In this document: in pieces, positions 49,294-57,963 of the stretch
Position numbering within the stretch: the stretch's first letter is position 1
Layout of the letters: each line of letters starts with the position of its first letter
Assembly (NCBI GenBank): GCA_913774715.1
Contig: CAJYHS010000191.1
Location: 1 to 64,000 of the forward strand
Source of the DNA: an uncultured Siphonobacter sp.
Lineage (GTDB): Bacteria; Bacteroidota; Bacteroidia; Cytophagales; Spirosomataceae
Length of the DNA: 64,000 nt
Direction: 5' to 3'
Notes under the pieces: generated by a model
The model's input: the letters and a program-made list of their open reading frames with translations, nothing else
Told to the model about the DNA's origin: nothing
The model's database searches: none
Translations under genes and position numbers: made by a program

Positions 49294-49818
49294 ATGATCC
49301 TCATTCCCAGCGAACACCACCCCTATTTTTCTGAAGTCTGGAATCTGTTGCAAACTGCTTTTCACTCCGGAGAACGGCGAGATTTGGCTAACCTGAAAAG
49401 AGCTTTGTCAGATACACAGATGCAATTATTAGTTTGGGAAGAAGATCATCAGTTTATGGGAATGGCCGTACTCTGGTCTTTTGAAGATTTCAACTTTCTG
49501 GAATACCTGGCCGTTCACCCTAACGCTCGGGGCCGGGGAATGGGAACAAGGATTATGCAGGAAATTCTGGGAAGCAAGTTACTAGTTCTGGAAGTGCAGC
49601 CTCCTACGGATGCTACAAGTAAGTCAAGAATTCAGTTTTATGAACGACTGGGACTGCACCTTAATCCATACGCTTATTACCAGCCTCCTTATCAAAAAAG
49701 AGGCGAGACATTTCCTTTACAGATCATGTCTTCGCCTCAGTTATTAACACCCGACCAGTTCACAGAATTTACGACTCTGATCAAACACCGGGTGTATGAA
49801 AAATGGTATATCAACTAG
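49294..49818 (+). CDS. GNAT-family N-acetyltransferase
   Basis: A 174-residue protein with the GNAT fold. The acetyl-CoA-binding signature is FLEYLAVHPNARGRGMGTRI near residue 73 (R/Q-x-x-G-x-G/A form), preceded by LVWEEDHQFMGMAVLWSFED. The substrate is unknown. Its stop codon abuts that of the convergent gene (TAG followed directly by TTA on the other strand), so there is no room for a separate terminator. Confidence 0.8.
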   Translation: MILIPSEHHPYFSEVWNLLQTAFHSGERRDLANLKRALSDTQMQLLVWEEDHQFMGMAVLWSFEDFNFLEYLAVHPNARGRGMGTRIMQEILGSKLLVLEVQPPTDATSKSRIQFYERLGLHLNPYAYYQPPYQKRGETFPLQIMSSPQLLTPDQFTEFTTLIKHRVYEKWYIN

Positions 49819-50250
49819 TTACCTTTTCAAAAGCTTATAGGTTAATCCTGCGGCTAATCCTCCGGCCAGATACCAGCCAATAGTCATTAGTTTAGTAGCA
49901 ACGGTCCGATTACTGGGACCCTCACCTAAGCCTAAAGGCCCAGGTAAAAGAACGGCTCCTACGCCGGCTGCCAGTCCCAAAATAGTACCATTTCTGACTG
50001 CATTTTTAGGGGAATCTAAACTCACCAATCCATAATAGGCAGCATTTGACATAATGTCTCCAACCATTGATGCGGTATACAAGGTATCTTCAGAAGGAGA
50101 AACGCCAATAGGTAATAATTTAGCGATAGCCCGTTTTCCCAAAAGATCGATTCGAGGGGCGTCGACTACGGTTTTCCGAGCCGTTTCATGCAAGAGCGTC
50201 AATGTAGTAGCACCGACAATTCCACTGGTAGTTGCTGCAAAAGAATCCAT
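49819..50250 (-). CDS. Small glycine-rich membrane protein
   Basis: A 143-residue protein with three or four hydrophobic stretches rich in G and A (SFAATTSGIVGATTLTLLHE, GTILGLAAGVGAVLLPGPLG, GWYLAGGLAAGLTYKLL). Family not recognised, though similar small membrane proteins occur in Bacteroidota. Its stop is fused end to end with that of the GNAT gene. Confidence 0.5.
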   Translation of the reverse strand: MDSFAATTSGIVGATTLTLLHETARKTVVDAPRIDLLGKRAIAKLLPIGVSPSEDTLYTASMVGDIMSNAAYYGLVSLDSPKNAVRNGTILGLAAGVGAVLLPGPLGLGEGPSNRTVATKLMTIGWYLAGGLAAGLTYKLLKR

Positions 50251-50585
50251 AAGAAGGTCTGTTTTAATTAGCTATACTTGTAAATAATGTATGCCAGCTA
50301 TATCTCAAGGTCCTTTTTTTAAAGTATATCTAAACCTAGTTAAGTAAGTTATTTGTGCTGAATTAACATAAAGTAGTATTAAATCATCTATTTTAAAATA
50401 TTTTAATTTAATCAACTCCAGGGTTTTAATTTTAACGTAGATACATCAGAAGTTTTATATCTTACCTATTTTATCCGTTAAATCAATCCTTATCAAATCA
50501 GTTTTATATTGATTTTAAAGTTTCATTTTTAAAAGTAGCTTTGTATTTTTCGTTTTATTAATTAACCTCTATTAACGGATTTCTC
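50251..50585. other. 335-bp AT-rich gap
   Basis: No gene was seen. TAGCTTTG at 50536-50543 is a perfect -7 element for the DUF1080 gene, though no well spaced TTG box is present. The region is rich in TTTTAA and TTTTAT. Confidence 0.4.
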
Positions 50586-51212
50586 ATGCAGAAAAAAGGA
50601 TTTTTATTAATCGCACTTATTACTACGTGTCTTGGATTTACTCCTCCAAAAGACCGATGGATTTCCCTGTTCGATGGCAAGAGTCTTAAAGGATGGAAAG
50701 TAGGAAAAAATGCAAATACATTCAGCGTTGAAGATGGATGTATTAAAGTAGCAGGTCCCGTTGCTCACCTATTCTATGAAGGTTCTGAACAACCCTTTAA
50801 GAATTTCGAATTTCAGGCGAAAGTAAAGACGACACCGGGTTCTAATTCAGGCATTTATTTTCATACCGCTTATCAGGAAGACGGCTGGCCCGCCAAAGGC
50901 TATGAAGTTCAGGTAAATAATTCGCATACCGACTGGAAACGTACGGGTAGTCTTTACAATATTCAGGATGTAAAAGAGGTATATGTAAAGGATAATGAAT
51001 GGTATACGGAACAAATCACTGTGCGTGACAAACATGTAACCATCAAGATAAATGATAAAACCGTGGTTGACTATCAGGAACCAGCTAATGTAGAACGTCC
51101 TGCAGATATGAAGCAACGCGTAATTAGCTCAGGCACCTTTGCTTTACAAGGTCATGATCCTAAAAGCGTTGTTTATTTCAAAGATATTAAAGTTAAAAAA
51201 TTAGCGGATTAA
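50586..51212 (+). CDS. Secreted DUF1080 (3-keto-disaccharide hydrolase-like) protein
   Basis: A 208-residue protein with a signal peptide (residues 1-20). The DUF1080 pattern is WISLFDGKSLKGWKVGKNAN at the front, then GSNSGIYFHTAYQEDGWPAK with YEVQVNNSHTDWKRTGSLYN, and VISSGTFALQGHDPKSVVYF KDIKVK at the end. This is a concanavalin-like beta sandwich; family members in Bacteroidota have been linked to cleavage of 3-keto sugars. A hairpin (GGAGCAATT...AATTGCTCC, 51223-51258) follows. Confidence 0.8.
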   Translation: MQKKGFLLIALITTCLGFTPPKDRWISLFDGKSLKGWKVGKNANTFSVEDGCIKVAGPVAHLFYEGSEQPFKNFEFQAKVKTTPGSNSGIYFHTAYQEDGWPAKGYEVQVNNSHTDWKRTGSLYNIQDVKEVYVKDNEWYTEQITVRDKHVTIKINDKTVVDYQEPANVERPADMKQRVISSGTFALQGHDPKSVVYFKDIKVKKLAD

Positions 51213-51222
51213 TTGACTATTG

Positions 51223-51262
51223 CTGGAGCAATTACATTTCAACAAATGAATTGCTCCATTCT
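51223..51262 (+). terminator. Possible terminator after the DUF1080 gene
   Basis: TGGAGCAATT pairs with AATTGCTCCA across a 14-base loop, followed by TTCTTTTCC. Confidence 0.6.
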
Positions 51263-51385
51263 TTTCCTTCTCTCAGTACTCAGCCTATACTCAGTTATTT
51301 ATAATTTTTAGTTATTTTTACTCCCCCCTTAACAAAACAATACACTTTTACCATCAACTCATTCGCCTAATTGAATGTATCTCTT

Positions 51386-53023
51386 ATGAAATTCTTCTTA
51401 AGTGTTTTCATTACTATTGCTACGCTCTTTTCAACCTTTGCTCAAACGTATGAATTTTCAAGACTTGATACTTTACGTGGCACGATAACCCCCGAAAGAG
51501 CCTGGTGGGATCTGACCTTCTATAACCTTAACGTTCGTTTTAACCCCAAGGACAGTAGCTTAACGGGAAGCAATCAGGTCTATTACAAGATCCTCAAAAC
51601 AGCCCAGATTTTACAGATTGATCTGCAACGCCCGATGAAAATCAATCGGATTGAACAGGATGGAAAAACACTGAAGTTTACGCAAGATGGAGATGCTTAC
51701 TTTGTGCACCTTCAAAAAGCTCAGCAACCTGATCACAAAGAATCATTAACCATTTATTACGAAGGAAAACCCCACGTGGCTCGAAAAGCACCCTGGGATG
51801 GCGGTTTTGTTTTTTCGAAAGATAAAGCGGGTAATCCTTACATTGCAACGGCCTGTCAGGGTTTGGGAGCCAGTTCCTGGTGGCCTAATAAGGATCACCC
51901 CTATGACGAACCTGATAGTATGAGTATTGCCGTGACGGTGCCTAAACCGTTAATGGATGTATCGAATGGTCAATTGAAAAAAACGACCGAAAACCCGGAT
52001 GGTACTCGCACCTTTCTATGGAAAGTAGCAAATCCCATCAATAATTATGGTGTTAATCTAAATATGGCTAACTACGTTCACTGGTCCGAAACGTATCAGG
52101 GCTTAAAAGGTCCTTTGGCTTTGAATTACTACGTTTTACCCGAACATCTGGAAGTCGCTAAAAAGCAGTTTCGGCAAGCACCAATGATGCTGAAGGCATT
52201 TGAGTACTGGTTTGGCCCTTACCCTTTTTATGAAGATGGCTATAAACTGGTGGAAGTACCTTATTTGGGCATGGAACACCAAAGCTCTGTCACCTACGGA
52301 AACGGCTTTAAAAATGGTTACCTCGGACGAGATTTATCAACTACGGGTTGGGGACTCAAGTGGGATTTCATCATCGTTCATGAATCCGGGCATGAATGGT
52401 TTGCCAATAGCATCACTAATTACGATGCAGCTGATATGTGGATTCACGAGAGTTTTACTAACTATTCTGAATCTCTCTTTACTGAATATTATTACGGTAA
52501 AGAAGCAGCCGCGGCCTACATCATTGGTTGTCGTAAACTGATTAAAAACGATCGTCCGGTGGTGGGTATCTATAATGTCAATTATTCGGGATCGGGAGAC
52601 ATGTATTACAAAGGCGGAAGTCTGTTGCACATGATTCGCCAGATTGTTAATAATGACGAACGCTGGCATCAAATGTTACTCGGTTTAAATAAAACGTTTT
52701 ATCATAAAACCGTAACGGGAGCCCAGGTAGAAAATTTTGTAAGTCAATCCCTGGATTTAAAGCTAAATAAGGTTTTCGACCAATACCTCCGGGATATTCG
52801 AATTCCAGTATTTACGTATCAGTTCAAAAATAATGAACTGATGTATCGCTGGGAAAACTGTGTTAGCCAATTTGATATGCCGGTTAAAGTAAAAATTGGA
52901 GAAACAGAAATGGTGTTAAAACCTACAGATCAATGGCAGAAATTATCAAAAATCACCCCCTCTACTTCGGTAACAGTTGATATTAACTATTACGTTAACT
53001 CTAAAAATACTACGAAGAGTTAA
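51386..53023 (+). CDS. M1-family metallopeptidase, secreted
   Basis: The frame starts with a TTG at 51371, but the ATG at 51386 (MKFFLSVFITIATLFSTFAQ) begins a signal peptide; 545 residues. The zinc site is HESGHEWFA (His332, Glu333, His336) with the third ligand Glu355 in WIHESFTNYSE, exactly HExxH-x18-E. The GAMEN-like motif is LGMEHQSSVTYG. The N-terminal beta domain (LTFYNLNVRFNPKDSSLTGS) is that of aminopeptidase-N-like enzymes. It acts on short peptides in the periplasm or outside. A small C-terminal domain replaces the long helical part of classical M1 enzymes. Confidence 0.9.
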   Translation: MKFFLSVFITIATLFSTFAQTYEFSRLDTLRGTITPERAWWDLTFYNLNVRFNPKDSSLTGSNQVYYKILKTAQILQIDLQRPMKINRIEQDGKTLKFTQDGDAYFVHLQKAQQPDHKESLTIYYEGKPHVARKAPWDGGFVFSKDKAGNPYIATACQGLGASSWWPNKDHPYDEPDSMSIAVTVPKPLMDVSNGQLKKTTENPDGTRTFLWKVANPINNYGVNLNMANYVHWSETYQGLKGPLALNYYVLPEHLEVAKKQFRQAPMMLKAFEYWFGPYPFYEDGYKLVEVPYLGMEHQSSVTYGNGFKNGYLGRDLSTTGWGLKWDFIIVHESGHEWFANSITNYDAADMWIHESFTNYSESLFTEYYYGKEAAAAYIIGCRKLIKNDRPVVGIYNVNYSGSGDMYYKGGSLLHMIRQIVNNDERWHQMLLGLNKTFYHKTVTGAQVENFVSQSLDLKLNKVFDQYLRDIRIPVFTYQFKNNELMYRWENCVSQFDMPVKVKIGETEMVLKPTDQWQKLSKITPSTSVTVDINYYVNSKNTTKS

Positions 53024-53043
53024 AGGGTAATATTTCGTTAGTA

Positions 53044-53091
53044 TAGCATCAAAAAGCACCCGCCTGTGATGGCGGGTGCTTTTTGATGCTA
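53044..53091. terminator. 21-bp perfect stem after the M1 peptidase gene
   Basis: Bases 53044-53064 are perfectly complementary to 53071-53091 with a 6-base loop. It ends the peptidase gene and the convergent ribbon-helix-helix gene, whose stop lies 8 bp away. Confidence 0.85.
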
Positions 53092-53098
53092 GCTGCAA

Positions 53099-53272
53099 TT
53101 AATGCTTTCCTTTGGGAAGCCTATTTTTATTTTTTAAAGCTTCATTTAGCAAAAATTCAATCTGACCATTCAGACTACGGAATTCATCGTCAGCCCATTT
53201 TTGCAGGGCTTCCAGTTGCTCAGGAGCCATTCGCAAAACAAAGGCTTTTTTCGTTTCTTTCTCTTTCGCCAT
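53099..53272 (-). CDS. Arc-like ribbon-helix-helix protein, 57 residues
   Basis: An ATG at 53272 opens MAKEKETKKAFVLRMAPEQL, then EALQKWADDEFRSLNGQIEF and LLNEALKNKNRLPKGKH, ending TAA at 53099. The KKAFVLRM strand, PEQLEALQKWA helix and SLNGQIEFLLNEAL second helix match the Arc/MetJ/CopG ribbon-helix-helix fold, which binds DNA as a dimer through the strand. A 36-bp perfect palindrome ends 12 bp before its start codon, and the SPFH gene lies 66 bp upstream on the same strand. Confidence 0.7.
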   Translation of the reverse strand: MAKEKETKKAFVLRMAPEQLEALQKWADDEFRSLNGQIEFLLNEALKNKNRLPKGKH

Positions 53273-53284
53273 AGCTTCTGAACC

Positions 53285-53320
53285 TGAAATCCTGAGGAAT
53301 AATTATTCCTCAGGATTTCA
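53285..53320. promoter_or_regulatory. 36-bp perfect palindrome before the ribbon-helix-helix gene
   Basis: Bases 53285-53302 (TGAAATCCTGAGGAATAA) are exactly complementary to 53303-53320, with no central base. On the minus strand no U tract follows, so a terminator for the SPFH gene is less likely than an operator for the regulator encoded 12 bp on. See findings. Confidence 0.5.
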
Positions 53321-53338
53321 AGATTTTTAGCGATTCTT

Positions 53339-54187
53339 TTAATGATACAAAGTCCCCGTATTAACCACAGGATTAGCGGCCTTATCCGAGCACAAAACGA
53401 CTAGAAGATTACTGACCATGGCGGCCTTCTTTTCTTCGTCCAGCTCAACAATTGAATTTTCCTTGAGGCGTTTTAAAGCCAGATCCACCATGCCCACGGC
53501 TCCTTCCACGATTTTGGTACGTGCTGCCACCATCGCCGTAGCCTGCTGACGCTGCAACATGGCATGGGCAATTTCTTCCGCGTATGCCAGATGCGTGATC
53601 CGGGCTTCCAGAATGGTAACTCCGGCACGAGCGAGACGTTCACTCAATTCACCTTCCAGTTTTTCATTAATCAAATCACCGCCAGAACGAAGCGTGATTT
53701 CCTTCTGCTCATCGTCAAAATGATCATAGGCATAGGTTCCAGCCATATGTCGCAGAGCCGCGTCGCTCTGAAGCTTGACGTATTGTACGTAATTATCCAC
53801 CTCAAATTTAGCCTGTGCGGTATCATCTACCTGCCAGACCACCACGGCTCCAATTACAATTGGGTTACCCAGCAAGTCATTGACCTTAATCTTATCTCCT
53901 TCCAGATTTCGGGCTCGTAATGAAATGGTAGATTTCAGGTAAAAAGGATTTGACCATTTAAAACCCGAATCCTTTACCGTTCCAGCGTAATTACCGAATA
54001 GAACCAGGATTTTAGCTTCATTTGGATTGACCACAAAGAAGCCGAAGGAACATACCACGGCAGCCAGTAATATCAAAATACCGACAACCGGAGCGTAAAA
54101 GAACAATAAAATTCCAAGGGGATAAGCCAGAAGGGTTAGCACTAACATCAGATAACCAGAAGGCGGATGAATGATTTTGTCTCTCAT
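53339..54187 (-). CDS. SPFH/band-7 (stomatin-like) membrane protein
   Basis: A 282-residue protein. After two close hydrophobic stretches at residues ~15-55 (LMLVLTLLAYPLGILLFFYA, LILLAAVVCSFGFFV) comes the SPFH domain (NEAKILVLFGNYAGTVKDSG, YLKSTISLRARNLEGDKIKV, VVWQVDDTAQAKFEV then ERLARAGVTILEARITHLAY) and a helical region (MLQRQQATAMVAARTKIVEG). SPFH proteins form large membrane scaffolds or cages, often with proteases. The substrate or partner is unknown. The ribbon-helix-helix gene follows 66 bp downstream. Confidence 0.85.
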   Translation of the reverse strand: MRDKIIHPPSGYLMLVLTLLAYPLGILLFFYAPVVGILILLAAVVCSFGFFVVNPNEAKILVLFGNYAGTVKDSGFKWSNPFYLKSTISLRARNLEGDKIKVNDLLGNPIVIGAVVVWQVDDTAQAKFEVDNYVQYVKLQSDAALRHMAGTYAYDHFDDEQKEITLRSGGDLINEKLEGELSERLARAGVTILEARITHLAYAEEIAHAMLQRQQATAMVAARTKIVEGAVGMVDLALKRLKENSIVELDEEKKAAMVSNLLVVLCSDKAANPVVNTGTLYH

Positions 54188-54711
54188 GTTGGTTGATATT
54201 AAAATGATATTACAATAATACTATTTCATTAACTAAGGATCCAGCAAAAATGGATAAATGGTTTATAGCCTGGGTGCAGGTGAATATGGAACGGTCAGGT
54301 GGTTATGCTAGACACCTCAGATGCCTGGCAACTGATACTTCTTTACCTGGAATTAATACCCTATTACTTACGTTTAGCGATTACAGGCAGAAAACATTCA
54401 TTCTTCAGCCATGCATTAAACGTTTATTCCATAAATGATTCTTACAGAGATACGCTGGTATTCATTTTTTGGAATGCAAAGCACAGAAATGGGTGAATAG
54501 AACTTAGGAAGTTATTTACTGAATTTCCTATTATTTTATCTTTCAGGGAGTCCCCACCGTTTGGAACTTAGGGGCTTCTTTATACATTTGCAAAACTTCA
54601 CGAGTATGATGGGTTTATATCTTCTCCCGGTTACGCCGGACGCTTTGTCAAGGCTTACCCTTATGTGACCAACAATCCACAATCTCGTCCACTGAAAACA
54701 AATACATTCGA
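54188..54711. other. 524-bp gap between SPFH and DUF4290 genes
   Basis: Two short frames (54250, 54299) exist but do not look coding. The right part holds the promoter at 54560-54590 and a 120-base leader before DUF4290. Confidence 0.45.
54560..54590 (+). promoter_or_regulatory. Promoter of the DUF4290-murA genes
   Basis: TTTG (54560-54563) is followed after 19 bp by TACATTTG (54583-54590), a full match to the Bacteroidota sigma-A promoter. A start near 54597 would leave a leader of about 115 nt. Confidence 0.65.
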
Positions 54712-55479
54712 TTGAAAGAATACGGTAGTAATATCCAAAAACTCGTAGACTATCTCGTAACGATTTCTGACCGCGAGAAACGCACGAAGCAGGCTTACGT
54801 ACTAATTGAGCTGATGCGGCAAATTCACCCTTCTATGAAAGAGGGTCAGGATTACACCAATAAGCTCTGGGATGACTTATACATCATGTCGCGGTTCCGC
54901 CTTGACGTTGACAGCCCATTTCCGCCTCCGTCGCCTGAGGCCATTGGGAAAAAACCTAATTCTGTTCCCTACAATACTCATAATTTACAGTTTCGTCACT
55001 ACGGTCGAAATCTGGAGGTGATGGTTGAGAAAGCAGTTTCCTTAACCAATGAGTATGAGCGATGGGCATTCGCCAGTTACATCGCTAAAATGATGAAGAG
55101 CTTTTATACCGCCTGGAATAAAGACAATGCCGATGATTCAACGGTATGGGAACACCTGAAAATTATTTCAAAAGGAGGTCTCAATAACGAAATCGAACGC
55201 ATTCGTAATGAAGGCTATCTGGACATTGCTCCTCGCGACCGTTATTCCAGTAACAACAGTGGTGGCGGTAGTGGCAGCGGAGGACATCATCACTCTCATT
55301 CTCATAGCCGTCCGAATAATAACTATCGCAACAACGATAGAAATAATGATCGACATGAGCGTGGCGAACGTAGTGGTCAGCCTAACAACTTCCAGCGTCG
55401 GAATAATAATAACAACAACAATACTAATAATCGGAATAATCCGAACAATCATTTCAATCGTAACAACCGTAAAAAATAG
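54712..55479 (+). CDS. DUF4290 protein with His- and Asn-rich tail
   Basis: A 255-residue protein that appears to start with TTG at 54712; the sequence MKEYGSNIQKLVDYLVTISD there is the usual DUF4290 N-terminus. Residues 1-175 are helical, with KRTKQAYVLIELMRQIHPSM and DNADDSTVWEHLKII. The tail (~185-255) is of low complexity, with a GGHHHSHSHSRP stretch and long N/R runs including seven Asn in a row. The family occurs beside murA across Bacteroidota and its role is unknown. It lies 80 bp before murA. Confidence 0.75.
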   Translation: MKEYGSNIQKLVDYLVTISDREKRTKQAYVLIELMRQIHPSMKEGQDYTNKLWDDLYIMSRFRLDVDSPFPPPSPEAIGKKPNSVPYNTHNLQFRHYGRNLEVMVEKAVSLTNEYERWAFASYIAKMMKSFYTAWNKDNADDSTVWEHLKIISKGGLNNEIERIRNEGYLDIAPRDRYSSNNSGGGSGSGGHHHSHSHSRPNNNYRNNDRNNDRHERGERSGQPNNFQRRNNNNNNNTNNRNNPNNHFNRNNRKK

Positions 55480-55559
55480 TTTATAGGTTTTCTGAATCAG
55501 AGAAAGCTGTACGTAGCTTTTAGTCTGATCTTCATTTCACCTAAAACTGTCACTGAAAG

Positions 55560-56867
55560 ATGGCTTCATTTAAAGTAACAGGAGGAAGAAAACTGAAGGG
55601 AGAAATTATCCCTCAAGGTGCTAAAAACGAAGCACTTCAAATTATCTGTGCGGTACTCTTAACGAAAGAACCCGTTACGATTCATAATATTCCCGGCATC
55701 CGTGATGTCATCGCCCTGATTGATTTGCTGGGTGACATGGGAGTAAAAGTAACCTGGCTGAGTGAATCTTCGGTTCGTTTTCAGGCAGATGATATTAACC
55801 TGAGCTACCTCGAAACGGAAGCGTACAAGCACAAAGCTGCATCGTTACGTGGCTCAGTAATGATGCTGGGACCGTTGCTGGCCCGTTTCAAAAAAGGTCG
55901 TATTCCTCGCCCCGGTGGTGACAAAATTGGTCGTCGCCGACTGGATACGCACTTCCTGGGATTTGAACGTCTGGGTGCTCGTTTTGACTTTGATCCCGAA
56001 GATGGTGGTTTCTATAAAGTAGATGCTTCCAATCTGAAAGGTACCTATATGCTTCTGGATGAAGCTTCAGTTACCGGAACGGCCAACGTGTTAATGGCCG
56101 CTGTTTTAGCGGAAGGAACAACCACGATTTATAACGCGGCTTGCGAACCTTATTTACAACAGCTTTGCAAAATGCTGGTTCGCATGGGTGCAAGCGTTAG
56201 TGGTATTGGTTCTAACTTACTTACCATTGATGGCGTTAGCGATCTAAAAGGAACGGAGCATACCATGTTACCCGATATGATCGAAATTGGTTCGTTCATT
56301 GGGTTAGCTGCGATGACACAATCCGAGATTACGATCAAAAACTGTTCTATTCCTGATTTAGGAGTTATTCCCAGTGTTTTCCAGAAGTTGGGTATCAAGC
56401 TCGAATTCCGGGGTGACGATATTTTCGTTCCTGCTCAGGATCATTACGAACTGGAGACCTTTATCGACGGCTCCATGTTAACAGTAGCCGATGCTCCCTG
56501 GCCTGGATTCACTCCTGACTTATTGAGTATCGTACTGGTAACGGCCATTCAGGCGAAAGGTACGGTATTGATTCACCAGAAAATGTTTGAAAGCCGGCTG
56601 TTCTTCGTTGATAAACTCATCGAAATGGGAGCTCAGATCATCCTATGCGATCCCCACCGGGCAACGGTTGTGGGCTTAAATCGCCAACTCCAGTTACGTG
56701 GTATTCGCATGACATCTCCTGACATTCGTGCGGGCGTTTCATTACTGATTGCTGCACTTTCGGCGAATGGTGTTTCCATCATCGACAATATTGAACAGAT
56801 CGACCGGGGTTATCAGAACATTGATAAGCGTCTGAATGCCATTGGAGCGGAAATTGTTCGTTTATAA
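55560..56867 (+). CDS. murA: UDP-GlcNAc 1-carboxyvinyltransferase with Asp in place of Cys
   Basis: A 435-residue MurA, first committed step of peptidoglycan precursor synthesis: it adds enolpyruvate from PEP to UDP-GlcNAc. The GAKNEALQIICAVLLTKEP N-terminus, RGSVMMLGPLLARF and the flexible loop IPRPGGDKIGRRRLDTH are seen. In most bacteria the loop has Cys (E. coli Cys115 in GGCTIG); here the residue is Asp121. Asp at this place keeps the enzyme active but removes the fosfomycin-alkylated residue, as known for Mycobacterium tuberculosis. A terminator lies at 56892-56922. Confidence 0.95.
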   Translation: MASFKVTGGRKLKGEIIPQGAKNEALQIICAVLLTKEPVTIHNIPGIRDVIALIDLLGDMGVKVTWLSESSVRFQADDINLSYLETEAYKHKAASLRGSVMMLGPLLARFKKGRIPRPGGDKIGRRRLDTHFLGFERLGARFDFDPEDGGFYKVDASNLKGTYMLLDEASVTGTANVLMAAVLAEGTTTIYNAACEPYLQQLCKMLVRMGASVSGIGSNLLTIDGVSDLKGTEHTMLPDMIEIGSFIGLAAMTQSEITIKNCSIPDLGVIPSVFQKLGIKLEFRGDDIFVPAQDHYELETFIDGSMLTVADAPWPGFTPDLLSIVLVTAIQAKGTVLIHQKMFESRLFFVDKLIEMGAQIILCDPHRATVVGLNRQLQLRGIRMTSPDIRAGVSLLIAALSANGVSIIDNIEQIDRGYQNIDKRLNAIGAEIVRL

Positions 56868-56891
56868 TATTCAGGTAACATAACCTATTTT

Positions 56892-56926
56892 AAAAGCCAG
56901 TATCTTTCAGGTACTGGCTTTTTTGT
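56892..56926 (+). terminator. Terminator of the DUF4290-murA genes
   Basis: AAAAGCCAGTA pairs with TACTGGCTTTT across a 9-base loop and is followed by TT. Confidence 0.8.
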
Positions 56927-56947
56927 TACCTCTTTGACTCGCTTATT

Positions 56948-57922
56948 ATGAAATTAATCCTCACCATTCTTTGCCTGTCCTTCACTCCCTTGGCTCTGGC
57001 TCAGACCTATGCTGAAAAACTGGGCTTCCCTGCGGGTAAAAAAGTTATTATTCTTCACATTGACGATGCCGGCATGAGTTACGACTCCAACGAAGGAACG
57101 CGTAAGGCTCTTAGCAGTGGTGTAGCGACGTCAACGAGTGTTATGATGCCTTGTGCCTGGGTTCCTCATTTCATGAGTCTGGCTCAACAGAATCCGACCT
57201 GGGATTTAGGCGTTCACCTTACCTTGACTTCTGAATGGAAAGAGTATCGCTGGCAGCCATTAACGGGCAAGGATAAAGCTTCTGGCCTTTATGATACACA
57301 AGGTTACTTCTGGCGAGGGGTTACAGATGTCGTCTCGCATGCGTCCGCCGATGAAGTAGAAAGCGAAATTCGGGCTCAGATTGCTCAATTTCGGTAGTTT
57401 GGCGTTGAGCCTTCACACATCGACTCACACATGGGCACGTTGTTTCAGCCTAAATTTGTAGAACGTTATATCAAAGTGGGTATGGAAGAAAAGATACCGG
57501 TGATGTTTCCCGGCGGTCATAACACCTTAATTCAGAAAGAAAGTCCGATTGATATAAACATGACTAAAGCGATTGGGGAAAAACTCTGGGCAGCTCGGTT
57601 ACCTGTGCTGGACGATTTGTTTACAGAAACTTATAGCTGGAAGTTACCGGCTGGGCAACCCGTTACTGACCACAACTTACGGGCCTACAAAACGCAGAAA
57701 TTCCTTACTTTACTGAAAGAATGTAAACCCGGCTTGACGATGATCATTGTGCATTGTATAGATCCTACGCCTCAATTCCCTATGATATCAGATTCGGGTC
57801 CGACGCGGAAAGGCGATTTGCTGGCCATGCTTGATCCTGAATTAAGAAAATACATTCAACAGAATGACATTATTTTAACCAATTGGCGAGATATTAAAGA
57901 ACGTCGCAAACAGGTTAACTAG
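56948..57922 (+). pseudogene. ChbG/YdjC-type deacetylase split by an amber codon
   Basis: The sequence reads as one 324-residue protein except for TAG at 57395-57397. Before it stand a signal peptide (MKLILTILCLSFTPLALAQ) and IILHIDDAGMSYDSNEGTRK with the metal ligands Asp39-Asp40. After it the same frame continues FGVEPSHIDSHMGTLFQPKF and HCIDPTPQF, the second half of the fold with the His ligands. No frameshift is present, so a CAG to TAG change is the simplest origin. Without readthrough both halves (149 and 163 residues) should be inactive. ChbG/YdjC enzymes deacetylate small amino-sugar chains. Confidence 0.8.
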
Positions 57923-57960
57923 CAATAAAAAAGGCTTCCCGGCGGAAGCCTTTTTTATTG
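57923..57960. terminator. 17-bp perfect stem shared by two convergent genes
   Basis: Bases 57923-57939 are perfectly complementary to 57944-57960 with loop CGGC and A/T runs on both strands. It ends the broken deacetylase gene and the convergent NIPSNAP gene. Confidence 0.85.
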
Positions 57961-57963
57961 TGG

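Noticed and set aside
54250-54496. Small genes in the gap before DUF4290
   Set aside because: The two frames overlap each other in different registers, have no recognisable pattern, and the region is better explained as promoter and leader.
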